From NCBI GenBank assembly GCA_039989855.1, contig JBDXGZ010000001.1, forward strand, positions 124,001-188,000: a stretch of DNA of 64,000 bases. The letters are read 5' to 3'. Shown here in pieces: positions 26,041-34,626 of the stretch. The notes under the pieces were generated by a model that saw nothing but the letters and a program-made list of their open reading frames with translations, had not been told where the DNA came from and did not search any database. Numbering within the stretch: position 1 is the first letter of the stretch; each line of letters starts with the position of its first letter. The DNA comes from CALFVT01 sp039989855. GTDB taxonomy: Bacteria; Pseudomonadota; Alphaproteobacteria; Caulobacterales; Maricaulaceae. The position numbers were made by a program, and so were the translations under genes.

Positions 26041-27564
26041 ATGTTTACAAATCTTCCTGTTTTATCGTTCATCACATTTGTTCCAGCTTTTGTTGCTATA
26101 TTGTTGATGATTTTCTCTCGCCTAACCGCTGAGTCTGGGCGGGCACAACTCGAGAAAAATGCGTCATTAGTCGCGCTAGTGACGACGCTCTTTGTTTTTG
26201 TTTTATCGGCACTTTTATTAATTGACTTTGATGCGTCGTCTTCGGCCTATCAATTTGTTGAGGATTATGAGTGGCTCGGAGGCGGAATTAATTACCGCAT
26301 GGGCGTGGACGGAATTTCTGTTCTGTTCGTTGTCTTAACCGCCTTCTTGATGCCGTTTTGTATCTTTGCCAGCCAGACGTCGATCAAGAAACGTATGCTC
26401 GAATATATGGTCGCCTTTTTGGTGCTAGAGACCTTTATGATCGGCGCTTTTGTTGCGCTTGATCTGGTACTGTTCTATCTGTTCTTTGAGGCTGTGCTGA
26501 TCCCGATGTTTATTATCATTGGTGTTTGGGGCGGGAAGAACCGCGTCTATGCGTCTTATAAATTCTTCCTCTATACATTGCTCGGCTCGGTTCTATTGCT
26601 TGCCGCTATTTTGTGGCTCTATAGCTATAGCGGCAAAGTCCTCGGAGCGCCGACAACGAACATTGAAACACTGTCTAATAATCTGGATATTCCAGGCGGC
26701 GCTCAGACGTGGCTCTGGTTAGCCTTCTTCGCGTCCTTTGCAGTGAAGATGCCCATGTGGCCTGTCCACACATGGCTGCCTGATGCTCACGTTGAAGCCC
26801 CAACCGCAGGCTCTGTTATTCTGGCCGCGATCTTGTTGAAGCTTGGTGGCTACGGCTTTATCCGCTTTTCACTACCGATGTTCCCAGATGCCAGTACGCT
26901 CCTCGCGCCGCTCGTGTTCTGGATGTCGATCATTGCGGTGATTTATACATCACTTGTCGCTTATCGTCAGAAAGACATTAAAAAGCTGATCGCCTATTCA
27001 TCTGTCGCCCATATGGGATTTGTCACCATGGGTATCTTTGCAGTGAACTTCCAAGGATTACAAGGGGCGCTGTTCCAGATGATCTCTCACGGGTTTATCT
27101 CTGGTGCGCTCTTCTTATTGGTTGGTGTGATTTATGACCGTATGCACACACGCGAGATTGCCTTTTACGGCGGCCTTGTGAAGCGTATGCCGATCTATGC
27201 GATCTTCTTTATGTTCTTCACTATGGCCAATGTTGGCCTGCCGGGGACAAGTGGCTTTGTCGGTGAAATCCTCACCATGATTGGCGCTTATCAAGTTAAC
27301 CCTTGGATTGCTTTCGGTGCGGCTATTGGCATGATTTTATCGGCTATGTATGCGCTGCATCTTTATCGTGAAGTTATCTTTGGTGAACCGACGAATGATA
27401 AGCTCGACGACATACAAGACATGACATCACGCGAAATTATCATTATCGCACCATTGGCTGTCTTTACATTAGTTTTGGGTGTTTACCCATCTTTGGTTAC
27501 GGACATTACGGGCCCATCTGTTGAGGCCTTGTTGGCAAACTTCCAACAAGCGACTGGGGGTTAG
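26041..27564 (+). CDS. nuoM: NADH-quinone oxidoreductase subunit M
   Basis: Second antiporter-like proton-pumping subunit (507 residues, about 14 helices). Signature regions are LVLFYLFFEAVLIPMFIIIGVWGGKNRVYASYKFFLYTLLGS, with the conserved Glu of helix 5, and KMPMWPVHTWLPDAHVEAPTAGSVILAAILLKLGGYG. It follows nuoL after three bases. Confidence 0.97.
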   Translation: MFTNLPVLSFITFVPAFVAILLMIFSRLTAESGRAQLEKNASLVALVTTLFVFVLSALLLIDFDASSSAYQFVEDYEWLGGGINYRMGVDGISVLFVVLTAFLMPFCIFASQTSIKKRMLEYMVAFLVLETFMIGAFVALDLVLFYLFFEAVLIPMFIIIGVWGGKNRVYASYKFFLYTLLGSVLLLAAILWLYSYSGKVLGAPTTNIETLSNNLDIPGGAQTWLWLAFFASFAVKMPMWPVHTWLPDAHVEAPTAGSVILAAILLKLGGYGFIRFSLPMFPDASTLLAPLVFWMSIIAVIYTSLVAYRQKDIKKLIAYSSVAHMGFVTMGIFAVNFQGLQGALFQMISHGFISGALFLLVGVIYDRMHTREIAFYGGLVKRMPIYAIFFMFFTMANVGLPGTSGFVGEILTMIGAYQVNPWIAFGAAIGMILSAMYALHLYREVIFGEPTNDKLDDIQDMTSREIIIIAPLAVFTLVLGVYPSLVTDITGPSVEALLANFQQATGG

Positions 27565-27573
27565 GGGACTATT

Positions 27574-29016
27574 ATGGCGAATGTTATAAATTTCATTCTT
27601 CCGTTCTTACCGGAATTACTCCTTGCGTTTTTTGCGTCGCAACTGCTTGTCTTTGGTGTCGGTAAAAAAGGACGCACAGATATTGTCCGCTGGATAGCGG
27701 TTGGCCTTTTAATTGTTTACGCGCTGTCAGGTCTTATTGTCGGTGTTCCTGGAACCACGGCTTTTAACGGCGCACTAGTCAATGATAATTTCAGCTATAT
27801 TGCGAAAGCCATTTTAGGCCTATCTGCAGCGGCGGCTTTACTCATCTCTGAAAGCTACCTTAAGTCTGAGCGTCTCGATAAATATGAGTTTTCAGTTCTC
27901 GTTCTTTACGCCGTATTGGGCATGAGCATCATGGTCTCATCCAACTCGCTCTTGTCGCTTTATATTGGTATCGAAATGCAGTCTCTTGCGCTTTATGTGT
28001 TGGCCGCCTTTAACCGCGATAGCCTACGCTCATCAGAAGCCGGACTTAAATATTTCGTCCTTGGCGCGATTTCATCAGGGTTGTTGCTTTACGGCATCTC
28101 GATGATTTACGGCTTTACAGGATCATTACGGTTCGAGACGATTGGTAATGTGATTTCTGCGGGTAACGTTTCGACAGGTATCATTGCGGGCATGGTCTTT
28201 ATGCTCTGCGGATTGGCCTTTAAAATCTCCGCCGCACCGTTCCACATGTGGACACCTGATGTCTATGAAGGCTCTCCGACACCTGTGACGGGATTCTTTG
28301 CCAGTGCGCCAAAATTCGCCGCTATGGCCCTTATCGCACGTCTATTGATGGACCCGTTTGCAGGTATGATTGATGCATGGCAGCAAGTGATTATCGTCTT
28401 GGCTGTGTCCTCTATGATTGTCGGTGTTTTCGGGGCGTTGATGCAAACCAATATCAAACGCCTTATGGCCTATTCTTCGATTGCTAATATGGGCTACGCG
28501 CTTGTGGCATTGGCCGCAGGAACCGCAGCAGGGGTCAACGGCATGTTGATTTTTATGACCATCTACCTGATTACCTCAATTGGTCTGTTTGCCTGTATTC
28601 TTCAAATGCGTATTCGTGACGGCATGGTTGAGCAAGTCAGCGACCTTTCGGGTCTGTCTAAGTCTCAACCGCTCTTGGCCTTGATCTTTACAGTGCTGTT
28701 GTTCTCTCTGATGGGTATGCCGCCGTTGCTTGGCTTCTTTGGTAAAATCAGTGCTTTCTTACCAGCTATAGATGCAGGGCTAACGTGGCTTGTTGTAGTT
28801 GCACTTCTGGCTAGTGTTGTCGGTGCGTTCTATTATCTTCGCCTGATTAAAACCATCTGGTTTGATGAGCAAGACCGTCAATTCGTTAAGCCTGCGACAG
28901 CCTTGAGTGCTTTGTCAGCTTTGTCCGCGCTTGTGTTGGTTGCCGTACTCTTCTTACCCGTTCTTCGGACACCTGTGCAAGCTGTCTTAGGAGCAGCTGC
29001 TAACAGCTTGTTCTAA
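27574..29016 (+). CDS. nuoN: NADH-quinone oxidoreductase subunit N
   Basis: Third antiporter-like subunit (480 residues). Signature regions are SLLSLYIGIEMQSLALYVLAAFNRDS and FKISAAPFHMWTPDVYEGSPTPVTGFFASAPKFAA. Last gene of the nuo set. No terminator follows and birA starts 22 bases later, so transcription probably continues into birA, coaX and rnj. Confidence 0.97.
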   Translation: MANVINFILPFLPELLLAFFASQLLVFGVGKKGRTDIVRWIAVGLLIVYALSGLIVGVPGTTAFNGALVNDNFSYIAKAILGLSAAAALLISESYLKSERLDKYEFSVLVLYAVLGMSIMVSSNSLLSLYIGIEMQSLALYVLAAFNRDSLRSSEAGLKYFVLGAISSGLLLYGISMIYGFTGSLRFETIGNVISAGNVSTGIIAGMVFMLCGLAFKISAAPFHMWTPDVYEGSPTPVTGFFASAPKFAAMALIARLLMDPFAGMIDAWQQVIIVLAVSSMIVGVFGALMQTNIKRLMAYSSIANMGYALVALAAGTAAGVNGMLIFMTIYLITSIGLFACILQMRIRDGMVEQVSDLSGLSKSQPLLALIFTVLLFSLMGMPPLLGFFGKISAFLPAIDAGLTWLVVVALLASVVGAFYYLRLIKTIWFDEQDRQFVKPATALSALSALSALVLVAVLFLPVLRTPVQAVLGAAANSLF

Positions 29017-29038
29017 ATTTGACGGGGCGGGTATAAAC

Positions 29039-29779
29039 TTGCGCATACTGTCCTTCGATCAACTCGACTCAACCAATAGCGAAGCGTCCCGCCAATTAGA
29101 GGCGGGGGCGCAACTCCCCCTCTGGATATTTACCAAAGAGCAAACCCTTGGAAGGGGTCGCCGTGGCCGTAGTTGGGTGTCTGAAATAGGAAACTTATTT
29201 TGCTCTGGTCTTTATCCGCTCTCTAATAACGCAGGTCACGACGCACAAAAAAGCTTCGTCGCGGCTCTCGCGATTTATGATACATTGGCGGAATATGTCG
29301 CGCCTGAGCTGCTAAGCATTAAGTGGCCGAATGATGTGCTTCTTGGCGGCAAAAAGGTCTCTGGCATTTTGCTTGAACGTTTCTCGGGGGGACTGTGTAT
29401 TGGCGTGGGTATAAATTTGCTCACCCGTCCCAAAACGGTCACCGACCAACAGACCGCTTGCGTAATTGATTATATCGCGGATGAATTGCTAAATGACCCA
29501 GAGCCTATTTTAGAAATGCCAGAGCCAGTATTGGCGATCTTAGCGGCAAAATATAGCCATTGGTCGAGGCTGCATGACGCGGAAGGCTTTACGCCTATTC
29601 GCGAAAAATGGCTCACAAGGGCTGCACGAATAGGTGAGAGCGTTACGGTCAGCCTTGCTAATGAACGCTTCAATGGCTATGCGGAAGACCTTGGGGTGGA
29701 CGGCGCATTAATCGTCAGGCTAGAGTCTGGTGAAATTCGTCATATTCACGCGGGCGATGTATTTTTTGAAAGTTCATAG
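29039..29779 (+). CDS. birA: biotin-[acetyl-CoA-carboxylase] ligase
   Basis: Attaches biotin to the carrier domain of acetyl-CoA carboxylase (246 residues). The ATP/biotin loop is EQTLGRGRRGRSWVSEIGNLFCS and the second signature is SIKWPNDVLLGGKKVSGILLE, followed by a small C-terminal SH3-like domain. There is no N-terminal winged helix, so it is a ligase only, not the E. coli-type repressor. It begins with TTG, with a weak GGGCGGG upstream. The position between nuoN and coaX is common in alphaproteobacteria. Confidence 0.92.
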   Translation: MRILSFDQLDSTNSEASRQLEAGAQLPLWIFTKEQTLGRGRRGRSWVSEIGNLFCSGLYPLSNNAGHDAQKSFVAALAIYDTLAEYVAPELLSIKWPNDVLLGGKKVSGILLERFSGGLCIGVGINLLTRPKTVTDQQTACVIDYIADELLNDPEPILEMPEPVLAILAAKYSHWSRLHDAEGFTPIREKWLTRAARIGESVTVSLANERFNGYAEDLGVDGALIVRLESGEIRHIHAGDVFFESS

Positions 29780-29787
29780 AGACGGTT

Positions 29788-30555
29788 ATGCTTCTAGCGA
29801 TAGACACAGGTAATACGAACACGATTTTTGCCATTCATGATATGAATGGTTGGATTGTCGAATGGCGTATTGCCACGAATTCAACCCGGACAGCGGATGA
29901 ATATGCCGTATGGTTTCATCAGCTCTTGATGATGAAAGACTTGAAGTTTTCGGACATTACGGATTGCGTCATTTCCACAGTGGTTCCGCAGTCTTTATTT
30001 AACATGCGAAACCTCGCGCGTAGGCATCTGAACGTTGAACCCGTTGTCATTGGCGACGCGGGTGTTGAGACAGGAGTCGGCGTTGACATTGATAACCCTC
30101 AAGAAGTGGGTGCGGACCGCCTTGTGACCGCCTTGGGAGCGGTTGAACAATATGAAGGCGACCTAATCGTCATTGATAGCGGAACGGCGACGACGTTTGA
30201 TGTTATTTCCAAAGACCGGGTCTTTGAGGGCGGCGTCATTTGTCCAGGGATAAACCTATCTGTGAAAGCTTTGCACGAAGCGGCGGCACAGCTCCCACGG
30301 ATTGCCCTACAAAAACCAGACCGCGTCGTCGGTAAAAACACGGTAGAGGCGATGCAGTCCGGTGTGTTTTGGGGCTATATTGGATTAATTGACGGCTTAG
30401 TTCGCAAGATTAAAAAAGATGATGGCCGCGACTTTAAAGTCATCGGCACAGGCGGCGTGGTTTCATTATTTGACGGGGCGTCCGAAACCATAGATGTTTA
30501 CGATTCTGCGCTAACAATAAATGGCCTGTACCATCTTTGGCGCCTCAATAAATAA
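29788..30555 (+). CDS. coaX: type III pantothenate kinase
   Basis: Phosphorylates pantothenate, the first step of coenzyme A synthesis (255 residues). The ASKHA-fold phosphate loops are LLAIDTGNTNTIFAIHD at the N-terminus and VIDSGTATTFDVIS; GADRLVTALGAVE is the conserved family segment. It needs a monovalent cation and is not feedback-inhibited by CoA, from family knowledge. It lies eight bases after birA. Confidence 0.95.
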   Translation: MLLAIDTGNTNTIFAIHDMNGWIVEWRIATNSTRTADEYAVWFHQLLMMKDLKFSDITDCVISTVVPQSLFNMRNLARRHLNVEPVVIGDAGVETGVGVDIDNPQEVGADRLVTALGAVEQYEGDLIVIDSGTATTFDVISKDRVFEGGVICPGINLSVKALHEAAAQLPRIALQKPDRVVGKNTVEAMQSGVFWGYIGLIDGLVRKIKKDDGRDFKVIGTGGVVSLFDGASETIDVYDSALTINGLYHLWRLNK

Positions 30556-30572
30556 ATATAGATAGGGCGCCT

Positions 30573-32252
30573 ATGTTATCACCGAAAAACGAGCTTGTTT
30601 TCCTGCCCCTTGGTGGGTGCGGAGAAATAGGCATGAACCTGAACCTGTTTGGTTATGGGCCACCGTCCAAACGCAAATGGATTATTGTCGATATCGGTGT
30701 TACCTTTGGCGGCCTTGATACGCCGGGTGTTGAGATCATCATGCCTGACACGGACTTCATTGAGAAAAATGTGGATGATCTGTTAGGGATAGTCCTGACC
30801 CATGCTCACGAAGATCATATGGGCGCTTTGGCGCGCCTCTGGCCACGTCTGAAATGCCCCGTCTACGCGACGCCGTTCACCATGTATCTCGTCAAAGACC
30901 GCTTGGCCGAATTTGAGCTGCTTGATGATGTGGAGCTGCACGAAATTCCGCTTAAAGGGCGGTTTGACCTCGGTCCGTTTGATATTGAAATGATCACCCT
31001 GACTCATTCAATCCCTGAGCCGAATGCACTGGCTATTCGTACGGATGCGGGGACGATCCTGCATACGGGCGACTGGAAAATAGACCGTGACCCACAGATT
31101 GGTGAGCCCGCAGATGAAGCCGCCATACGCGCGCTCTCGGAAGAGGGCATTCTCGCGATGATTTGCGATAGTACAAATGTCTTCTCCCCAGGGGAAGCAG
31201 GCTCTGAGGGGGACGTGCGCAAAGAACTCTCGAAGCTGATTTCAGAGTATGAAGGACGCGGTGTCGCCGTGGCCTCATTCGCCTCTAATGTTGCACGCCT
31301 TGAGAGCGTTATGGTCGCCGCCAAAGATAATAACCGCTCGGTTTGCCTTGTCGGACGCTCGATGGAGCGCATGACACGAGCGGCTAAATCTGTGGGGCTT
31401 TTAAGTGGCCTGCCACCAACACTTGACCAAGAAGAGGCGGCGCAAATTTCGGCGGAGCATGTGCTTTATCTTTGTACAGGCTCGCAAGGCGAACCGCGCG
31501 CGGCTTTGTCGCGTATCGCTAATAATTCCCACCGCCACGTTAGTTTTAAAGCAGGTGACGCAGTGATCTTCTCAAGTAAGATCATACCTGGAAATGATAA
31601 ATCTATCTTTGCGCTGCAAAATGCGCTCGCTGATGACGGCATTGAAATTGTCACAGAAAAAAGTCGCGATATTCATGTGTCTGGTCACCCATGCCGTGAT
31701 GAGCTGACCGCCATGTATGAGTGGGCCAAGCCGCATATTGCCATTCCCGTTCACGGCGAGCGCAGGCACTTGATTGAACATGCCAAGCTCGCGCGCGGCC
31801 TCGGCGTGTCTCATGGTATCGCACCGCATAATGGCGAGATGATCAAAATCTCCAAATCGGGCGTCGATATTGTCGATATTGTCGAAAACGGGCGGCTGCA
31901 TGTGGACGGCTCAGAGATCGTTTCAAGCCAAGATGACGGCCTCCGTCTGCGCCGTAAGATGGCCTATGCAGGACATGTCGCGGTGAGCATCGTAACCGAT
32001 AAAAAAGGTCAGATCATCTCTGGCCCTGAAACGCGCATTACGGGCTTTCCCGCAGGGCATCAAAATGAGTTGGTTGATGATCTCTCAGAACGTGTCTCGG
32101 ATATTGCCGAAGACGCTTTTGATACGCTCACCCGCAAAGAGCGCACGGATGAAGACATGATTGAAACTCGTATTCGCTCCCATGTGAAACGCTATATTAA
32201 ACAGCAAACTGGAAAACGCACGCTCGTCGAAGTCCTCGCGCACCGTGTGTAA
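30573..32252 (+). CDS. rnj: ribonuclease J
   Basis: Metallo-beta-lactamase/beta-CASP ribonuclease (559 residues) with endonuclease and 5'-exonuclease activity in mRNA decay and rRNA maturation. The zinc motif is LTHAHEDHMGAL (HxHxDH). Further metal ligands lie in THSIPEPNA and HTGDWK, the beta-CASP part contains SFASNVARLE and CTGSQGEPRAALSRIA, and the motif IPVHGERRHLIEHA closes the active site. It ends in the RNase J C-terminal domain. Continues the birA-coaX transcript. Confidence 0.95.
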   Translation: MLSPKNELVFLPLGGCGEIGMNLNLFGYGPPSKRKWIIVDIGVTFGGLDTPGVEIIMPDTDFIEKNVDDLLGIVLTHAHEDHMGALARLWPRLKCPVYATPFTMYLVKDRLAEFELLDDVELHEIPLKGRFDLGPFDIEMITLTHSIPEPNALAIRTDAGTILHTGDWKIDRDPQIGEPADEAAIRALSEEGILAMICDSTNVFSPGEAGSEGDVRKELSKLISEYEGRGVAVASFASNVARLESVMVAAKDNNRSVCLVGRSMERMTRAAKSVGLLSGLPPTLDQEEAAQISAEHVLYLCTGSQGEPRAALSRIANNSHRHVSFKAGDAVIFSSKIIPGNDKSIFALQNALADDGIEIVTEKSRDIHVSGHPCRDELTAMYEWAKPHIAIPVHGERRHLIEHAKLARGLGVSHGIAPHNGEMIKISKSGVDIVDIVENGRLHVDGSEIVSSQDDGLRLRRKMAYAGHVAVSIVTDKKGQIISGPETRITGFPAGHQNELVDDLSERVSDIAEDAFDTLTRKERTDEDMIETRIRSHVKRYIKQQTGKRTLVEVLAHRV

Positions 32253-32264
32253 TAAGGATATATC

Positions 32265-32684
32265 ATGAAGCTTGGCCCCATGAACCATGTCGGCATCGCC
32301 GTTCCAGACCTTGAGACGGCTGTGGCGCGTTACAGAGATATATTTAACGCCACGGATATTTCCGACGTGATCACAATGGAAGACCGCGGGCTTTATGTGC
32401 AATTCGTCAACCTGCCAACAGGGCAGGTGGAGTTGATTGCGCCGATGCACGACAAGACGGCGATTGCTAAGTTCCTCGAGAAAAATCCACAAGGCGGGCA
32501 GCACCATATTTGCTTTGAAGTGGCGGATATTCACGCGGCGGTTGCCGACATGTGTGCGAAAAATATTCGCGTCCTCGGAGATCCGCGTGTTGGTGCGCAC
32601 GGAACGCCCGTGATTTTCCTCCACCCCAAAGATATGGGGGGTGTGCTGATTGAACTCATGGAAACTCCTGCTGAGATGCACTAG
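32265..32684 (+). CDS. mce: methylmalonyl-CoA epimerase
   Basis: VOC-superfamily metal enzyme (139 residues) that interconverts the (R) and (S) forms of methylmalonyl-CoA in propionate metabolism. The start MNHVGIAVPDLETAVARYRDIF has the metal-binding His, and GGQHHICFEVADIHAAVADM and HPKDMGGVLIELME supply the others. Thirteen bases after rnj. Confidence 0.92.
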   Translation: MKLGPMNHVGIAVPDLETAVARYRDIFNATDISDVITMEDRGLYVQFVNLPTGQVELIAPMHDKTAIAKFLEKNPQGGQHHICFEVADIHAAVADMCAKNIRVLGDPRVGAHGTPVIFLHPKDMGGVLIELMETPAEMH

Positions 32685-32693
32685 AAAGCTGTT

Positions 32694-32960
32694 ATGAACT
32701 TATTTTCTGCATTTGTTGTCTATTTGATTATCTGGTGGGTTGTCCTGTTCGGCGTCCTGCCCATTGGCGTGCGCGGGCAGGTTGAAGACGGCGAGGTCGT
32801 TAAAGGCAGCGAACCGGGCGCTCCGACTGAGGCCAATATGTGGTGGAAAGTCAAAGTTACAACGATCATCGCGACGATACTTTGGGTGACGGTATGCTCC
32901 ATAATCATCTTCGAGCTGATTGATCTGGAATGGTTGGTGGGGGGCGTGCCTGATTTTTAG
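32694..32960 (+). CDS. DUF1467 family small membrane protein
   Basis: 88 residues with two transmembrane helices (FVVYLIIWWVVLFGVLPIGV and TTIIATILWVTVCSIIIFEL) and the characteristic cytoplasmic link VEDGEVVKGSEPGAPTEANMWWKVK. It belongs to DUF1467, an alphaproteobacterial family of unknown function. In many alphaproteobacteria, as I recall, its next neighbour is proS. Here 6.6 kb of repair genes separate the two. Confidence 0.88.
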   Translation: MNLFSAFVVYLIIWWVVLFGVLPIGVRGQVEDGEVVKGSEPGAPTEANMWWKVKVTTIIATILWVTVCSIIIFELIDLEWLVGGVPDF

Positions 32961-33115
32961 ATATGTTACTAAGGGTCGCATAGTGGACATCAAGCACGCA
33001 TCCATGAACGCCCCAAGAAGGACACTCGTAAATAAGTTTATTGAAAATTTTATTATGCCAGCTTTTAGTTTTTATTCCAATTAACTGAGGCGCATAATGG
33101 GATGGAGTTTTACTA

Positions 33116-34366
33116 ATGATAGATAGTGTGGTTTTTTCACCTACGCGTTCGGAAGGTTTGTCTCGCCTTAGTAACTTTGTTCCAAAAGCTGGACAAGATT
33201 ACGCAAAGCTGCGCAATAGTGATTTTGGGCGCGGTCAACATAAGCACGTATCCAGCCTATCTCCATACATTAGACACCGCCTTATTAGTGAACGAGAAGT
33301 TGTTAGTGCTTCGATTAAAACCCATGGATTCCCTAGTTGTGAAAAGTTTGTTCAAGAGGTCTTCTGGCGCAGCTACTTCAAAGGCTGGCTTGAGCATAAC
33401 CCACACATATGGTCGCGATATAAAACCGCTCTAAATCACAGTTTAGTCACCTTAGGCGCAGACAGCGATTTGAATGAAAGATATAACCAAGCTCTTGCGG
33501 GGCAGACAAATATCGCATGTTTTGATTATTGGGTTATGGAACTAGTTGAAACTGGATATTTGCACAATCATGCTCGTATGTGGTTCGCTAGCATTTGGAT
33601 TTTTACGCTTAAACTCCCTTGGGAGTTAGGGGCTGATTTCTTTATGCGAAACTTAATAGATGGTGACCCCGCCAGTAATACGCTGTCATGGCGCTGGGTC
33701 GCGGGGCTACATACTAAAGGTAAGACATATCTTGCTCGCCCAGATAATATAGCGCGTTTCACGAATGGTAGATTTAACCCAGAAGGGCAATTAGCGACGG
33801 TTGCAGAGCCATTGCTTGAAGCTGAAAATAATATGCCTAGTCCAAAACTTGCACAAAGCGACATGATCCTAAAAGAGCCCTTTCTGATTCTTATTCATGA
33901 AGATGACTGTATGCCAGAAAGTCTTTTGCTTGAAAATGAAATGCAGGAACCTCAAAAACCTGCTTATGCAATTGGAGCTACGGCAACATCATTTCGCTCT
34001 CCATTACCAGTTGATGATAAAGTACACAACTTTTCAAAAGGGGCCATTTTAAATGCAGTAGAACGCTCGAGTGATGATGGCCTTATAATTGAGGACGATT
34101 GGGCGCAGGCTTTGATAAAGACTTGTCAAAAAATAGGCGTTAAGAATATTGTGACAGCTTATATGCCGCTAGGTCCAAACGCAGATGCATTTGCAAAAGC
34201 AAAGCCAGTTTTGAGCCAGGCCGGTATAAAAGTTTCTCAAATTATTCGGCCTTGGGACAAGCATGTATGGCCCTATGCCAATCGCGGTTTTTTCAAGGTT
34301 AAAAAGAAGATGACCAGCATATTAGACACTTTAGAACAACAGGGCGTCCAAGGGCAGCTATTATGA
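33116..34366 (+). CDS. photolyase/cryptochrome-family FAD-binding protein without N-terminal antenna domain
   Basis: 416 residues. Residues about 40-235 match the all-helical FAD-binding domain of class I photolyases: SLSPYIRHRLISEREV, VFWRSYFKGWLEHNP, ETGYLHNHARMWFASIWI and NLIDGDPASNTLSWRWVAG, the flavin adenine/phosphate site. The usual N-terminal alpha/beta antenna domain is missing; the FAD domain starts almost at once. A C-terminal alpha/beta-looking part (residues about 253-400, from PFLILIHEDD to FFKVKKKMTS) follows, which would be a permuted order. DNA repair by blue light is the family role; the exact lesion is unknown. GGAG eight bases before the ATG. It overlaps the next gene by four bases. 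Confidence 0.82.
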   Translation: MIDSVVFSPTRSEGLSRLSNFVPKAGQDYAKLRNSDFGRGQHKHVSSLSPYIRHRLISEREVVSASIKTHGFPSCEKFVQEVFWRSYFKGWLEHNPHIWSRYKTALNHSLVTLGADSDLNERYNQALAGQTNIACFDYWVMELVETGYLHNHARMWFASIWIFTLKLPWELGADFFMRNLIDGDPASNTLSWRWVAGLHTKGKTYLARPDNIARFTNGRFNPEGQLATVAEPLLEAENNMPSPKLAQSDMILKEPFLILIHEDDCMPESLLLENEMQEPQKPAYAIGATATSFRSPLPVDDKVHNFSKGAILNAVERSSDDGLIIEDDWAQALIKTCQKIGVKNIVTAYMPLGPNADAFAKAKPVLSQAGIKVSQIIRPWDKHVWPYANRGFFKVKKKMTSILDTLEQQGVQGQLL

Positions 34367-34626
34367 GTGACCGTAAATTTCCAGATGATATCAAGCCCGC
34401 CGCCCAGTTAGAGGATAAAGGTAAGCTTACGACATCAGAGCTAGTGGCTATGGCATGGGATGATGACACAAGCTTTGATCAGATAAAAACTCAATCAGGT
34501 CTAAGCGAGGCAGAAATCATTAAAATCATGCGACGCCACATGAAACCGAGCAGTTTTCGGATGTGGCGCAAACGTGTGAGCGGACGGGCGTCCAAACACG
34601 CCTCTCGATTGAATGAAAATCCATGA
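34363..34626 (+). CDS. TIGR03643 family small protein
   Basis: 87 residues matching the TIGR03643 family: SELVAMAWDDDTSFDQI, then GLSEAEIIKIMRRHMKPSSFRMWRKRVSGRASKH. The middle could form a helix-turn-helix-like unit, and the C-terminal half is strongly basic, which would suit nucleic-acid contact. The molecular function is unknown. From memory such genes are often found beside photolyases. It overlaps the genes on both sides by four bases (ATGA), so all three are translationally coupled. Confidence 0.82.
   Translation: MSDRKFPDDIKPAAQLEDKGKLTTSELVAMAWDDDTSFDQIKTQSGLSEAEIIKIMRRHMKPSSFRMWRKRVSGRASKHASRLNENP

Noticed and set aside
33116..34366. Reading the antenna-less photolyase as a truncated pseudogene
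   Set aside because: It has its own ribosome binding site, overlaps the next gene properly, keeps the FAD motifs and carries an extra C-terminal domain instead of a broken end.
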